NCBI GenBank assembly: GCA_964342855.1
Contig: CAYFIB010000003.1
Coordinates: 82,781 to 146,780, forward strand
From: JBCBJX01 sp964342855
GTDB taxonomy: Bacteria > Pseudomonadota > Alphaproteobacteria > Caulobacterales > Parvularculaceae
Length of the DNA stretch: 64,000 nucleotides
Direction: 5' to 3'
Shown here: positions 33,599-45,432 of the stretch, one piece after another
How positions within the stretch are numbered: the first letter of the stretch is position 1
Layout of the letters: each line of letters starts with the position of its first letter
Notes under the pieces: generated by a model
What the model saw: only the letters and a program-made list of their open reading frames with translations
Told to the model about the DNA's origin: nothing
The model's database searches: none
Translations under genes and position numbers: made by a program

Positions 33599-34326
33599 AC
33601 GGCGGCCCGCAGGCGCCGGGCGTTGAAGCGGATCTTCACCCAGACGAGACCGAACTGCGCCCATTGGCGCGCCATGGCGACGAAGCCGCCGAAACCTCGT
33701 TTCTGGAATTTCTGGCGCTGGCGCAGCTCGTCGAAATAGGTGATGGCGCTGCCCGAACCGAACGCCCCCGCCCACCAGTTGAGAAAGAGGACGATGCCGT
33801 AGCCGCGCATCATTTCGCTCCAGCCGAGCGAGCGGGCGAGGTCGATGGCGGCGACGAAGTCCGACCGCCGGATGACGCGTTCGCCGCTGATCGGCCCGAA
33901 CAGCCACGCCCAGGCGGCCTGAACGGCGCGCCCGCGGAGAGCCCGCGGCCAGCTGCGCAGCGCCCCGCGGCTCGAGAGCGACTGCACGATGTCGCCGCGC
34001 TGATAGCGGGCAATGAGGGCTTCGACGTGCTCTGGCGCGAGACCCACAAGATCGGCGTCGCACCACAGAAGCAGCGTCTCCTCCGTCACCGCTTCAAGAT
34101 GCGCCATGATCGCCTCGCCGACCGGAAGCTTGGTTTGAAGGGTCGTCACTTCCGCCCCGCGCGCGAGCGCGACAGCGCGGGTCTCGTCCGTGGAGGCGTC
34201 GTCCACCACATGGACGCGCGCGACGGACGGCGCGGCGCGGAGGGCGTCGATGACCGCGCCGATGGTCTCCTGCTCGTTGAAGGCGGTGACCAGCGCGACG
34301 ACCGAATGTTCAGAAGCTGACGACAT
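33574..34326 (-). CDS. Family 2 glycosyltransferase
   Basis: About 250 residues from ATG 34326. GT-A fold with ALVTAFNEQETIGAVIDAL, VHVVDDASTDETR and the metal-binding DxD-like CDADLVGL. It should transfer a sugar from a nucleotide or lipid donor at the inner membrane face; there is no clear transmembrane anchor, though GIVLFLNWWAGAFG is hydrophobic. It sits in the topA-dprA gap on the opposite strand and overlaps dprA tail to tail. The huge open frame continuing to 37119 antisense to topA is an artefact. Confidence 0.82.
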   Translation of the reverse strand: MSSASEHSVVALVTAFNEQETIGAVIDALRAAPSVARVHVVDDASTDETRAVALARGAEVTTLQTKLPVGEAIMAHLEAVTEETLLLWCDADLVGLAPEHVEALIARYQRGDIVQSLSSRGALRSWPRALRGRAVQAAWAWLFGPISGERVIRRSDFVAAIDLARSLGWSEMMRGYGIVLFLNWWAGAFGSGSAITYFDELRQRQKFQKRGFGGFVAMARQWAQFGLVWVKIRFNARRLRAAVQAETARA

Positions 34327-34461
34327 GCCCGGCGATGTAGCGGCCGCCCGGTCTTCGGACCATAGGGTTGACGGGCGCGTTGACAGTCCGACACGACGTC
34401 TCCACGTTCCCGGCCCGCGTACGACCGCCGGTCCGAACCTCGCGCCGGCCCCGGAGACCCC

Positions 34462-37118
<2,657 letters not shown>

Positions 37119-37122
<4 letters not shown>

Positions 37123-37895
37123 GATCCATGACCCGAACGACCCTGATCGCGGCTCTCGCCGCGCCGCTCGCCCTCGCCGCCTGCGTCGGCCCCTTCGGCA
37201 AGAATGGCCCGGCGCTGATCGACATCGCCGAGGTGGACGCGAACGGCTACCGAACCGTGCGCAACGATCCCGACTATTATGACGAGGACGCGCTGGAGAC
37301 GACGCGCGCCGCGCCGGACATTCTCGCGGTTCTGCGCCAGAGCCAGCAGGAAGCCGAAGCCGCCGCCCGCGCGCAGGCGCGCCAGCAGCCGACCCGCGTC
37401 GCGCAACGCACGCCCGGCCTCGCGCTCTGCGATGTCGTGCAGGCGCCGCCGGAAATTCAGGCCGCCATCATGTCCCTGCCCCCGCTCGGCGAAGTGCGCG
37501 GCAAGACGCTGATGCGCGCCCCGGTGACGGAAGGCTGCATCGTCGTCGGCTTCGGCATGGCCGACGCCCGTGGCCGCCCGAGCGGCGGTCTCGATTTCTA
37601 CGGCGGCGGTCAGGTTCTGGCGGCGGCGGACGGCTCGGTCGTCGGCTTCGCTGAGATCGGCGATTTCGGCCTCACTCTCGTCGTCGATCACGGCGACGGC
37701 GTGCGCACGCGCTATGCGAACCTTGCAAGCATCGCCGACGGCGTCGTGCGCGGCGCGCAGGTTTCTCGCGGCCAACGCATCGCGGTGATGGGCAATTCGG
37801 GCTCTCTCGCGGAGAACGGCGTCCACTACGAGCTGGAAGTCGACGGTCAGCGGATCGACCCGCTCTCCCCGCCGCCGCCCGGCCAAGGGAACTGA
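37119..37895 (+). CDS. M23/LytM-like lipoprotein, probably inactive
   Basis: A 258-residue lipoprotein (lipobox ALAAC, Cys about residue 21) with a C-terminal LytM-type domain (about 120-250): SGGLDFYGGGQVLAAADGSV, VDHGDGVRTRYANL, VSRGQRIAVMGNSG and NGVHYELEVDG. Active M23 enzymes bind zinc through HxxxD and HxH; here the first His is replaced (SGGLD) and the last motif is H-Y-E, so catalysis is unlikely. Degenerate LytM proteins such as EnvC and NlpD activate cell-wall amidases. Its start overlaps the topA stop; ATG 37128 is an alternative. Confidence 0.8.
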
Positions 37896-37902
37896 GGCCG
37901 CT

Positions 37903-40236
37903 CTGGCCCGGCGCATCTCCAGACCGTCTATCGGCAAAAAAGGAGCGCCCGCGCCCGGCGGCCTGCCCTCGCGCGCGGACCTGCTCGCCTTCATCAAGAA
38001 AGCTGACGGCGTCGTCGACCGCCGTGAAATCGCCCGCGCTTTCAGCGTGAAAGGCCCGGACCGCGCCGACCTGCGGCGGATGTTGCGCGCGCTCGAAGAT
38101 GACGGCGTCATCGACCGCGGCGCGGGCGGCAAGCGCTACTCCGCAAGCGATGAAGACCTGCCGCCGGTGACGGTGATCGACGCCGTCGGTCTCGACGACG
38201 AGGGCGATCTCCTCTGCGCGCCCGCGTCCTGGAAAGGCGAAAGCGCGCCGCCGCCGATCACCCTTTCATCCGCCGAAGCCGGTTGTGAAAAGCCCGCCAT
38301 CGGCGTCGGCGACCGCATCCTCGCCCGCCTCGCGCCCGATCCGACCACGCAGGGCGCCTTCCGCGCGAAGGTGCTGAAGCGCCTCGGCAAGGGCGGCGAC
38401 CGCGTGCTCGGGGTGTTCACGAAGACCCGCTATGGCGGGATCGTCGAGCCGGTCGACAAGAAAGCGCGCGGCTCCCTTCAGGTCGAACGCGGCGACGAAC
38501 GCGCAGCGGAAGACGGCGATCTCGTCTGGGTCGAGACGAAAAACCAGCGCGGCTACGGCCCGAAAAAAGCGCGAGTGCGTGAGATCGCCGGGTCCATCGA
38601 CGATCCGGGCGCGTTCTCTCTCATCGCCATGGCCGCCCACGGCGTGCCGCAGGGCTTCGGCGCGGACGAAATCCGCGAGGCGGACGCCGCTGAGCTTCCG
38701 GATCTCAGGGGCCGCGTCGATCTGCGCGAAACGCCCCTCGTCACCATCGATCCCGCCGACGCGCGCGACCACGACGATGCGATCCATGCGGAGGAAGACA
38801 GGGACCCGAAGAACGCCGGCGGTTGGAAAGCGATCGTCGCTATCGCCGACGTCTCCTGGTTCGTGCGGCCTGGCTCGGCGCTTGATCGGGGCGCGGCGAC
38901 GCGCGGCAACTCCACCTACATGCCGGACCGCGTCTCGCCCATGCTGCCGGAGCGCCTCTCCAACGATCTCTGCTCCCTGAAGGAAGGCGTCGAGCGGCCC
39001 TGTCTCGCGGTCGAGATGCGGTTCTCGCAATCCGGCCGCAAGATCGACCACCGTTTCCTGCGGGCGATCATGAAATCCGCGGCGGGCCTCTCCTACGAAG
39101 AGGCGCAGGCCGCGCGCAACGGCGAGCCCTCCGAGCGCGCCAAGCCGCTCCTCGCAACCGTCATCAATCCGTTGTTCGATCTCTATGCGGCGCTGGTGAA
39201 GGCGCGCGAGGGGCGCCAGCCTCTTGATCTCGATCTGCCCGAACGGAAGATCGAGCTTTCCGACAAAGGCGAGATCGAGCGCATCGCCGTGCGCGAACGT
39301 TTCGACGCCCACCGCCTCGTCGAGGAACTGATGATCCAGGCGAACGTCGCCGCCGCCGAGACGCTGGAAGAGCGCCGCATGCGCCTCATTTACCGCGTCC
39401 ACGACCAGCCAGATCCGGAAAAACTGGAGGCCGTCGGCGCGTATCTTGAAACCCTCGGCTACGAACTCGCCAAGGGGCAGGTCATCCGCCCAGAAACGTT
39501 CAACCGTATTCTGAAAAAAGCGGCGGCGCGCGGGGAGTCCGACATCGTCGCCGAAAGCCTGCTGCGCGCCCAGCGGCAGGCGGTCTATGACACGGAGAAC
39601 CTCGGCCACTTCGGGCTGAACCTCCGCCGCTACGCGCACTTCACCTCGCCCATCCGTCGGTATGCGGACCTGACCGTCCACCGCGCCCTCGTCTCCGCCT
39701 GCAAGCTGGGCGACGGCGGGCAGAGCGAAGACGAGCGGCGCGATCTGCAGAAGACCGCCGAGGCAATCTCCACCTTCGAGCGGCGCTCCATGGCCGCCGA
39801 ACGCGAGGCGACCGACCGCTATCTCGCCGCGTACCTGGAGCCGCGCATGGGCGCAGAGTTCACGGGGCGCATCACCGGCGTCGTGCGCGTCGGCGTCTTC
39901 GTGCGGCTCGATGAAACGGGCGCGGACGGCTTCTGCCCGGCGAAGGCGCTCGGTTTCGAATACTTCCGCCATGATGAAGAGCGCGTGGCCATGGTTGGGG
40001 ATTCATCCGGCCTCGGCTACCGCCTCGGCCAAAGCGTGCGCGTGCGCCTCGAAGAAGCGACGCCCATCACCGGCGGCCTGCGCCTCACCATGCTGTCCGA
40101 TCCAGAACCCGTGCCGGACGCCCGAGCGCCGAAGTCTCAGCGCAAGAAGCACCCGTCGCGCTCGTCGCGACCGACCGAGAAGCCGCGCTCATCGCGCCTG
40201 GCCGAGAAAAAAGGCAAGCCGCGCCGCCGCCGCTGA
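37903..40236 (+). CDS. rnr: Ribonuclease R (likely CTG start)
   Basis: 3'-5' exoribonuclease that degrades structured RNA. It has an N-terminal helix-turn-helix-like region, cold-shock-type domains, the RNB catalytic block starting DPADARDHDDAIHAEED, and an S1 domain (FTGRITGVVRVGVFVRLDET), plus a basic tail. The first ATG/GTG/TTG in frame is GTG 38047, but the conserved N-terminal stretch LPSRADLLAFIKKADG lies upstream of it, in frame. No standard start exists between there and the previous in-frame stop. CTG at 37903, five bases after GAGG, would give MARRISRPS. It starts seven bases after the LytM-like gene. Confidence 0.85.
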   Translation: MARRISRPSIGKKGAPAPGGLPSRADLLAFIKKADGVVDRREIARAFSVKGPDRADLRRMLRALEDDGVIDRGAGGKRYSASDEDLPPVTVIDAVGLDDEGDLLCAPASWKGESAPPPITLSSAEAGCEKPAIGVGDRILARLAPDPTTQGAFRAKVLKRLGKGGDRVLGVFTKTRYGGIVEPVDKKARGSLQVERGDERAAEDGDLVWVETKNQRGYGPKKARVREIAGSIDDPGAFSLIAMAAHGVPQGFGADEIREADAAELPDLRGRVDLRETPLVTIDPADARDHDDAIHAEEDRDPKNAGGWKAIVAIADVSWFVRPGSALDRGAATRGNSTYMPDRVSPMLPERLSNDLCSLKEGVERPCLAVEMRFSQSGRKIDHRFLRAIMKSAAGLSYEEAQAARNGEPSERAKPLLATVINPLFDLYAALVKAREGRQPLDLDLPERKIELSDKGEIERIAVRERFDAHRLVEELMIQANVAAAETLEERRMRLIYRVHDQPDPEKLEAVGAYLETLGYELAKGQVIRPETFNRILKKAAARGESDIVAESLLRAQRQAVYDTENLGHFGLNLRRYAHFTSPIRRYADLTVHRALVSACKLGDGGQSEDERRDLQKTAEAISTFERRSMAAEREATDRYLAAYLEPRMGAEFTGRITGVVRVGVFVRLDETGADGFCPAKALGFEYFRHDEERVAMVGDSSGLGYRLGQSVRVRLEEATPITGGLRLTMLSDPEPVPDARAPKSQRKKHPSRSSRPTEKPRSSRLAEKKGKPRRRR

Positions 40237-40289
40237 ACGTGACGTCTCGACCGCTTGCGCGCTCCCGCACTCGAGCCCAGTTTCCCTTC

Positions 40290-40733
40290 ATGACCGCCTC
40301 CGACGCCTCCCCCGCCATCTATGGCGACGCGCCCAAGCGCCGCCCCGTCTGGTCCGCCATGGGCCGCGGCGCGCGCCACGCCTGCCCGCAATGCGGCGAA
40401 GGCAAGCTGTTCGCGAAGTACCTGAAGCCGGCGGACGCCTGCTCGCAGTGCGGGCTCGACTTCTCCGGACATCAGGCGGACGACGCCCCGCCCTATGCGA
40501 CGCTCTTCATCGTCGGGAAAATCACCATCCCCGGCGCGCTCTTCATGGAGCAGTACGTGAACCCGCCGCTCTGGGTGCAGTTCGCCCTGTGGACGCCGAT
40601 CCTCATTCTCGGCTGCCTCTGGCTGCTGCCGATCACCAAGGGCGCGCTCATCGGTCTTCAGTGGGCCCACGAAATGCACGGCTTCGACCCGGACGCGAAG
40701 GCAGAAGACGCCCTGAAGCCGGACGTCGTCTGA
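40290..40733 (+). CDS. DUF983 membrane protein
   Basis: About 147 residues. Two zinc-knuckle-like pairs (CPQCGEGKLF and CSQCGLDF) are followed by two membrane segments (PPYATLFIVGKITIPGALF region and FALWTPILILGCLWLLP). This is the DUF983 layout; function unknown. GTG at 40239 would extend it 17 residues back to the rnr stop; ATG 40290 is preferred. Confidence 0.85.
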   Translation: MTASDASPAIYGDAPKRRPVWSAMGRGARHACPQCGEGKLFAKYLKPADACSQCGLDFSGHQADDAPPYATLFIVGKITIPGALFMEQYVNPPLWVQFALWTPILILGCLWLLPITKGALIGLQWAHEMHGFDPDAKAEDALKPDVV

Positions 40734-40761
40734 CCTCGCGGAATATGCCAAAGAGCCCCGT

Positions 40762-41952
40762 GTGGCCGTCACTCCATCTCTCGCGTCCGAGGACGCCTCG
40801 CCGTTGAGCGAGCGCGAACGCCGTCTCGGCGTCATCGCGGCGATCGCCTGCGTCTCCGCCTTCGGGGCGAGCGCGGGGCTCTCTCTTCCATTCTTCTCGG
40901 TGCTGATGGAGCGCCTCGGCTGGTCGGAGGCGTTGATCGGCCTCAACACGGCGACCATGGCCGTCGGCTCGCTCGTGTTCGGACCGATGACGCCCGGCTG
41001 GATGCGCCGGTACGGCATGCGGCCTGTTCTCGCCATCGCGATCCTCGTCACCGCCATCGGGTTCGGCGGGATCTTCTTCGCCGGCGCCTCGAAAGCGGCG
41101 TGGTTTTTCTTCCGGCTCTGCATCGGCGCGGGCGGGGTCGTCGTCTTCATCGCCTCGGAGCTCTGGATCAATCTCAACGTAAAGCCGGAACGACGCGGCG
41201 CGGCGCTTGGCGCGTACGCGACGGCGCTCGCTGGCGGCTTCGCCTCCGGTCCCATCGCGCTGGAGTTGACGGGCTATGAAGGCGCGGCGCCGTTCATCGT
41301 CGCGACGGCGATGATCCTCGCCGCGCTCATCCCGGTCGCCCTCGTTCGCGCGCCGGTCGTCGAGGGCCATGAAGGCGCGGCGGGCCGGATGCTGCCGCTC
41401 GTGAAGCGCGCGCCCGCCATCTTCTCCGCCTCCGCCGTTTTCGCGGCGACGGAGGCGACCATCATGTCCCTTGTGCCGGTCTATGTGATCGCGCTCGGGC
41501 TCGGTCAGGCCGCCGCCGGGCGCGTGGTCGTCGTCTACGGCCTCGGCACGATCTGCACGCAATGGCTCATCGGCCGCGGGGTCGACCGCTTCGGCCCTGT
41601 CCCCATGCTTATCGGCTGCGCGTCGGTCGGCCTCGCGGGCGCGCTCGCGACGCCTTTCGCCGCCGCGACGCTGCCGAGCCTTTACGCGCTCCTCTTCTTC
41701 TGGGGCGGCGTCATCGTCGGCGTTTATACGGTCGGGCTGTCGCTCCTCGGCGACCGGTTCACAGGTCAGCTGTTGCCGCCGGCGAACACCGGCTTCGTCA
41801 TGGGCTATAATGTCGGCGCGCTCATCGGCCCGGCCCTTGCGGGCTTCGGCATGGCGCTCTTCGGACCGCAGGGGCTTCCCGCGACGCTCGCGGCGCTGTT
41901 TGCGCTTTATCTCGCTTTGATCGTCGCGCGCCGAGGCGAAGAAACGCCCTGA
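40762..41952 (+). CDS. MFS transporter
   Basis: A 396-residue major-facilitator protein with about twelve membrane helices. It begins at GTG 40762 (MAVTPSLASED). The loop 2-3 motif is the variant GWMRRYGMRPVLAIA. The order resembles the YcaD-like drug or metabolite exporters. Cargo unknown. It sits between DUF983 and rpmG on the same strand, but rpmG has its own promoter. Confidence 0.85.
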   Translation: MAVTPSLASEDASPLSERERRLGVIAAIACVSAFGASAGLSLPFFSVLMERLGWSEALIGLNTATMAVGSLVFGPMTPGWMRRYGMRPVLAIAILVTAIGFGGIFFAGASKAAWFFFRLCIGAGGVVVFIASELWINLNVKPERRGAALGAYATALAGGFASGPIALELTGYEGAAPFIVATAMILAALIPVALVRAPVVEGHEGAAGRMLPLVKRAPAIFSASAVFAATEATIMSLVPVYVIALGLGQAAAGRVVVVYGLGTICTQWLIGRGVDRFGPVPMLIGCASVGLAGALATPFAAATLPSLYALLFFWGGVIVGVYTVGLSLLGDRFTGQLLPPANTGFVMGYNVGALIGPALAGFGMALFGPQGLPATLAALFALYLALIVARRGEETP

Positions 41953-41966
41953 GCGACGCGCAGCGC

Positions 41967-41995
41967 TTGACTTCGCGGTCGCGCTCGTCGATACA
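41967..41995 (+). promoter_or_regulatory. Promoter of rpmG
   Basis: TTGACT (41967-41972), a 17-base spacer and GATACA (41990-41995), 43 bases before the L33 start codon. It is a good match to the alphaproteobacterial housekeeping consensus. Confidence 0.6.
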
Positions 41996-42037
41996 CCGCG
42001 CTCTTTTCCGCAATTCAGACGTTTGAAGAGCCCCGAC

Positions 42038-42205
42038 ATGGCGAAGCCGACCACCATCAAAATCCGCCTGAACTCCACCGCGGGCACGGGATATTTCTAC
42101 GTCACGAAGAAAAACACCCGGAACATGACCGAGAAAATGGTCGTGCGGAAATACGATCCCGTCGCGCGCAAGCACGTCGAGTTCAAAGAAGGCAAGATCA
42201 AGTAA
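42038..42205 (+). CDS. rpmG: 50S ribosomal protein L33
   Basis: A 55-residue ribosomal protein beginning MAKPTTIKIRLNSTAGTGYF and ending EGKIK. It has no zinc-binding cysteines (C-minus form). It occupies the E-site region of the large subunit. Own promoter upstream. Confidence 0.96.
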   Translation: MAKPTTIKIRLNSTAGTGYFYVTKKNTRNMTEKMVVRKYDPVARKHVEFKEGKIK

Positions 42206-42244
42206 GCCTTCCGCCCTTCCGGGACGTTCAAACAATCTGAAGAG

Positions 42245-43642
42245 TTACGCGGCTGCGCCCTCAGCGCTCGCGCCCGCGACTTCGACGCGATTGCGCCCGT
42301 TGCGTTTCGCCGAGAGCAGCGCCTGGTCCGCTTTGGTGATGAGGTCCGCCGGCGTCTGTGCGCCGCCCTCTTCCGCCGTCGCGATGCCGATGCTGACCGT
42401 GAACTGCAGCATCTCGCCGCCTTCGCCGGTATTCACGCGCACGCCCGCAAGGTTCGCCCGCAAACGCTCGGCCGCCTCCAACGCCGCCTCCGAGCGGGTG
42501 CGCGGCATGGCGACGACGAATTCCTCCCCTCCATACCGACAGGCGAGATCAACGCCGCGAACGGTCGATGAGAGCGCGCGGCCGAACTCCCGCAGAGCAT
42601 CGTCGCCCGCATCGTGTCCGTAGTCGTCATTGATCGCCTTGAAGTGGTCGATGTCGATGACAAGCACGGAGAGAGCGGATTCTTCCTGACGCGCCTCAGC
42701 GATCAACCCGTCGAGCTGGGTCATCAGATAGCGTCGATTATGGAGGCCGGTCAGCGGATCTGTCACCGCCATCTCCAAGCTTTTCTGGTAGGCCGAGCGC
42801 ATCGCCTCAAGGCTCTGCATACGGCGGAACTGTGTGCGCATACGCGCGATCAGTTCGTTGCCGTCCACGGGCCGCGAGATGTAGTCGTTGACGCCCATGT
42901 CGAGGGCGCGCACGAGCCGACGCAGATCGCCCTGCCGGACGAGGCCGAGCACGGGCGTGAAGCGGCTGTCTTCGAATGAGCGCAACTGGGAGACGAGACG
43001 CAGGCTGTCCGCCGTCTCCATCGACAGATCGAGCACGATCACGTCGTGACCGCCGGACCGCAGCGACGACAGGTGCGGATCAAGTTCATGGTAAGCGACG
43101 ACGTCGAACTCATCCGCCAGCATGGCGGTGAGCGATTCGACCTCGGTGAGATCGTCCGTGATGATCGCCGCGCTGCCGCGCCGGGGCTCCTGCTCCTGCG
43201 CCTTTGCGACGTCGGCGAGAAGACCGAACTCCTGCCCCGTTTCGAAGCGGCGACGCAGCTCGTCGGTCATGATTTTCAGACGCGAGAGCCCGCGCACGCG
43301 CGCGAAGAGCGCTAGGTCTTCGACAGGTTTGGTCAGGAAATCGTCAGCGCCTGCTTCCAGGCCCGCGACGCGGTCTGATTGCTGGTCGAGCGCTGTCACC
43401 ATGACGACGGGAATGTGGGATGTTTCGGCGTCGGCTTTCAGGCGGCGGCAGACTTCATAGCCGTCCATGCCCGGCATCATGACGTCGAGCAGGACGATAT
43501 CCGGCTGCTCCGCGCGCGCGGCCTCGATCGCGTCCGGCCCGTTCATGGCCGTTATGACATCGAAATATTCGGCGGAAAGTTTGGCCTCGAGCAGCTTTAC
43601 GTTCGGCTCAAGATCATCAACCACCAGGATGCGCGCGGTCAT
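42245..43642 (-). CDS. pleD: PleD-type diguanylate cyclase response regulator
   Basis: A 465-residue regulator with two receiver domains and a GGDEF domain. The first receiver has the acceptor D53 (VLLDVMMPGMDG) and the conserved lysine in DFLTKPVED. The second (about 155-275, VIVLDLSMETADSL) lacks the usual acidic pocket and serves dimerisation. The GGDEF domain (about 290-460) has YGGEEF as active site and an RxxD inhibitory site just before it (RGVD). Phosphorylation drives c-di-GMP synthesis at the swarmer-to-stalked transition in Caulobacter. It follows divK in the same operon. Confidence 0.94.
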   Translation of the reverse strand: MTARILVVDDLEPNVKLLEAKLSAEYFDVITAMNGPDAIEAARAEQPDIVLLDVMMPGMDGYEVCRRLKADAETSHIPVVMVTALDQQSDRVAGLEAGADDFLTKPVEDLALFARVRGLSRLKIMTDELRRRFETGQEFGLLADVAKAQEQEPRRGSAAIITDDLTEVESLTAMLADEFDVVAYHELDPHLSSLRSGGHDVIVLDLSMETADSLRLVSQLRSFEDSRFTPVLGLVRQGDLRRLVRALDMGVNDYISRPVDGNELIARMRTQFRRMQSLEAMRSAYQKSLEMAVTDPLTGLHNRRYLMTQLDGLIAEARQEESALSVLVIDIDHFKAINDDYGHDAGDDALREFGRALSSTVRGVDLACRYGGEEFVVAMPRTRSEAALEAAERLRANLAGVRVNTGEGGEMLQFTVSIGIATAEEGGAQTPADLITKADQALLSAKRNGRNRVEVAGASAEGAAA

Positions 43643-43677
43643 TCGGACCTCTCTCGTGCGTTCTACGACAACGAGAG

Positions 43678-44076
43678 TTAGCCAAGATGTGTTTTGATTT
43701 TCTCAAGGAAACCCGCAACCGAGATCGGTTTTGCGATATAATCCTCGCATCCGCCGGCTCTGATTCGGTCTTCATCGGTCTTCATGGCGAAGGCGGTGAC
43801 AGCGATGACCGGAATATGCGCGACCCGCGCGTCCTGTTTCAGCTCTCGCGTTACCTCAAGCCCGGAGACTTTCGGCAGCTGAATGTCCATGAGAATGAGG
43901 TCCGGTGCGTGCTCGCGAGCGAGATTGAGCGCCGTCGCGCCGTCGCGCGCCTCAAGGGTGTCATAGCCATGGGCTTCAAGCAGATCATGAAAAAGCTTCA
44001 TGTTCAGCTCGTTGTCCTCAACGATGAGAACGGTTTTCTGAGCGTCGGTCAGGTCCAAAGTCTCCGCGAGGGCCAT
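43678..44076 (-). CDS. divK: Single-domain response regulator DivK
   Basis: A 132-residue receiver-only protein. The start of the fold is TVLIVEDNELNMKLFHDLLE; the acceptor Asp is about D64 in LILMDIQLP; VTAFAMKTDEDRI and AKPIS complete the active site. Very close in pattern to Caulobacter DivK, but with about eleven extra residues at the N-terminus. DivK controls the CckA-CtrA phosphorelay through DivL. First gene of divK-pleD. Confidence 0.94.
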   Translation of the reverse strand: MALAETLDLTDAQKTVLIVEDNELNMKLFHDLLEAHGYDTLEARDGATALNLAREHAPDLILMDIQLPKVSGLEVTRELKQDARVAHIPVIAVTAFAMKTDEDRIRAGGCEDYIAKPISVAGFLEKIKTHLG

Positions 44077-44156
44077 CGAAGTTCCGCTTTCCGGCGCGCA
44101 CGCCGCTTGCTCAACTTCGTTTAAATTTGAGCGATAGGTCTTAAAGGTTCCTTATC

Positions 44157-45428
44157 GTGACCGGAAAAGCTGACGGCGACGATATCCGGGCGGCGCTCTG
44201 CCGTGATTGCGGCAAGGCGCCCGGCCCGAAATGCGCCCCCGCGCGCCGGCTGGCGCACCGTGAACTCACAACCCTTTCAATCGCGCATATCGACTGCGAC
44301 GCATTCTATGCGAGCGTTGAAAAACGCGACCGGCCGGAGTTGGAGCATCGCCCCGTCATCATCGGCGGCGGCAAGCGTGGCGTCGTCTCAGCGGCCTGTT
44401 ATGTCGCCCGGCGCTCCGGCGTGCGCTCGGCGATGCCGATGTTCAAGGCGCTCGCCGCGTGTCCGGAAGCGGTCGTCATCAAGCCGAACATGTCGAAATA
44501 CGTCGCCGTCAGCCGCGAGGTGCGCGCGTTGATGGAGGCGGCGACGCCGCTGGTCGAGCCGATCTCCATTGATGAAGCGTTTCTTGATCTCTCCGGAACC
44601 GAGCGACTGCATGGCGGGCCGCCGGCGGCGACGCTCATCAAGCTCGCCAATCGAATCAGCCGCGATATCGGCATCGACGTCTCCATCGGGCTTTCCTGGA
44701 ACAAGTATCTCGCCAAGATCGCCTCCGATCTCGACAAGCCGCGCGGCTTCCGCGTCATCGGGCGCGCCGACGCCGAGGCGCAGCTCGCGCCGCTCGCGAT
44801 CTCGAAAGTGTGGGGCGTCGGCCCGAAATTCGCTGAACGCCTCCGCGCCGCGGGTTATGCGCGCATCGCGGATCTGCAGACGGCCGGCCTTACGAAGCTG
44901 GAGCGCGAGTTCGGCGCGCAAGGGGCCCGCCTCGCCCGCCTTGCCGTCGGCGAAGACACCCGCCACGTCGTCGTCGAACGGACAGTGAAGAGCGTCTCGC
45001 ACGAAACGACGTTTTCTGATGATATCTCGGACACCGTCGCCCTCGCCGCCCGGCTGCATCCCTTGTGCGAAAAGACCGCTGATCGGCTGCGCGCCAAAGG
45101 CTTCGCGGGACGAACCGTCACCCTGAAACTCAAGACCGCGGACTTCCGCCCCATCGTCCGCAGCCGCACGCTGGAGCGCCCGACGGCGCTTGCGACGCGC
45201 ATCTTCGATGTCGCCACCGATCTCCTCAGCGCCGAAGCGCAGGGCGAGGCCTATCGGCTGATCGGCGTCGGCGTGTCGGGGCTCGTCGAGAACATCGAGA
45301 CGCAGACGGATCTCTTCGCGGCGCCCGACGCTCGGCTGACGGCGCGCGAGGACGCCATCGCCTCGCTGCGCGCGAAATTCGGCCCCGGGGCGATCAAGGT
45401 CGGGCGCTCAACCGACACCCGCCGATAG
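44157..45428 (+). CDS. dinB: DNA polymerase IV
   Basis: A 423-residue Y-family polymerase for bypass of DNA lesions. The N-terminus has an extra Cys pattern (LCRDCGKAPGPKC) typical of alphaproteobacterial versions. Catalytic motifs HIDCDAFYASVE and PISIDEAFLDLSG supply the metal-binding acids; VSIGLSWNKYLAKIASDLDKP is the palm-thumb signature. It lacks a strong beta-clamp motif at the very end, but QTDLF (about residue 390) is a good candidate. GTG start at 44157. Confidence 0.94.
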   Translation: MTGKADGDDIRAALCRDCGKAPGPKCAPARRLAHRELTTLSIAHIDCDAFYASVEKRDRPELEHRPVIIGGGKRGVVSAACYVARRSGVRSAMPMFKALAACPEAVVIKPNMSKYVAVSREVRALMEAATPLVEPISIDEAFLDLSGTERLHGGPPAATLIKLANRISRDIGIDVSIGLSWNKYLAKIASDLDKPRGFRVIGRADAEAQLAPLAISKVWGVGPKFAERLRAAGYARIADLQTAGLTKLEREFGAQGARLARLAVGEDTRHVVVERTVKSVSHETTFSDDISDTVALAARLHPLCEKTADRLRAKGFAGRTVTLKLKTADFRPIVRSRTLERPTALATRIFDVATDLLSAEAQGEAYRLIGVGVSGLVENIETQTDLFAAPDARLTAREDAIASLRAKFGPGAIKVGRSTDTRR

Positions 45429-45432
45429 GCGC

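Noticed and set aside
38266..39972. A 568-codon minus-strand frame across rnr
   Set aside because: Shadow of the RNase R gene; no signal of its own.
40648..42087. A 479-codon minus-strand frame across the MFS gene
   Set aside because: Charged, low-complexity shadow (RRDD/ERRR-rich) of a clear membrane transporter gene.
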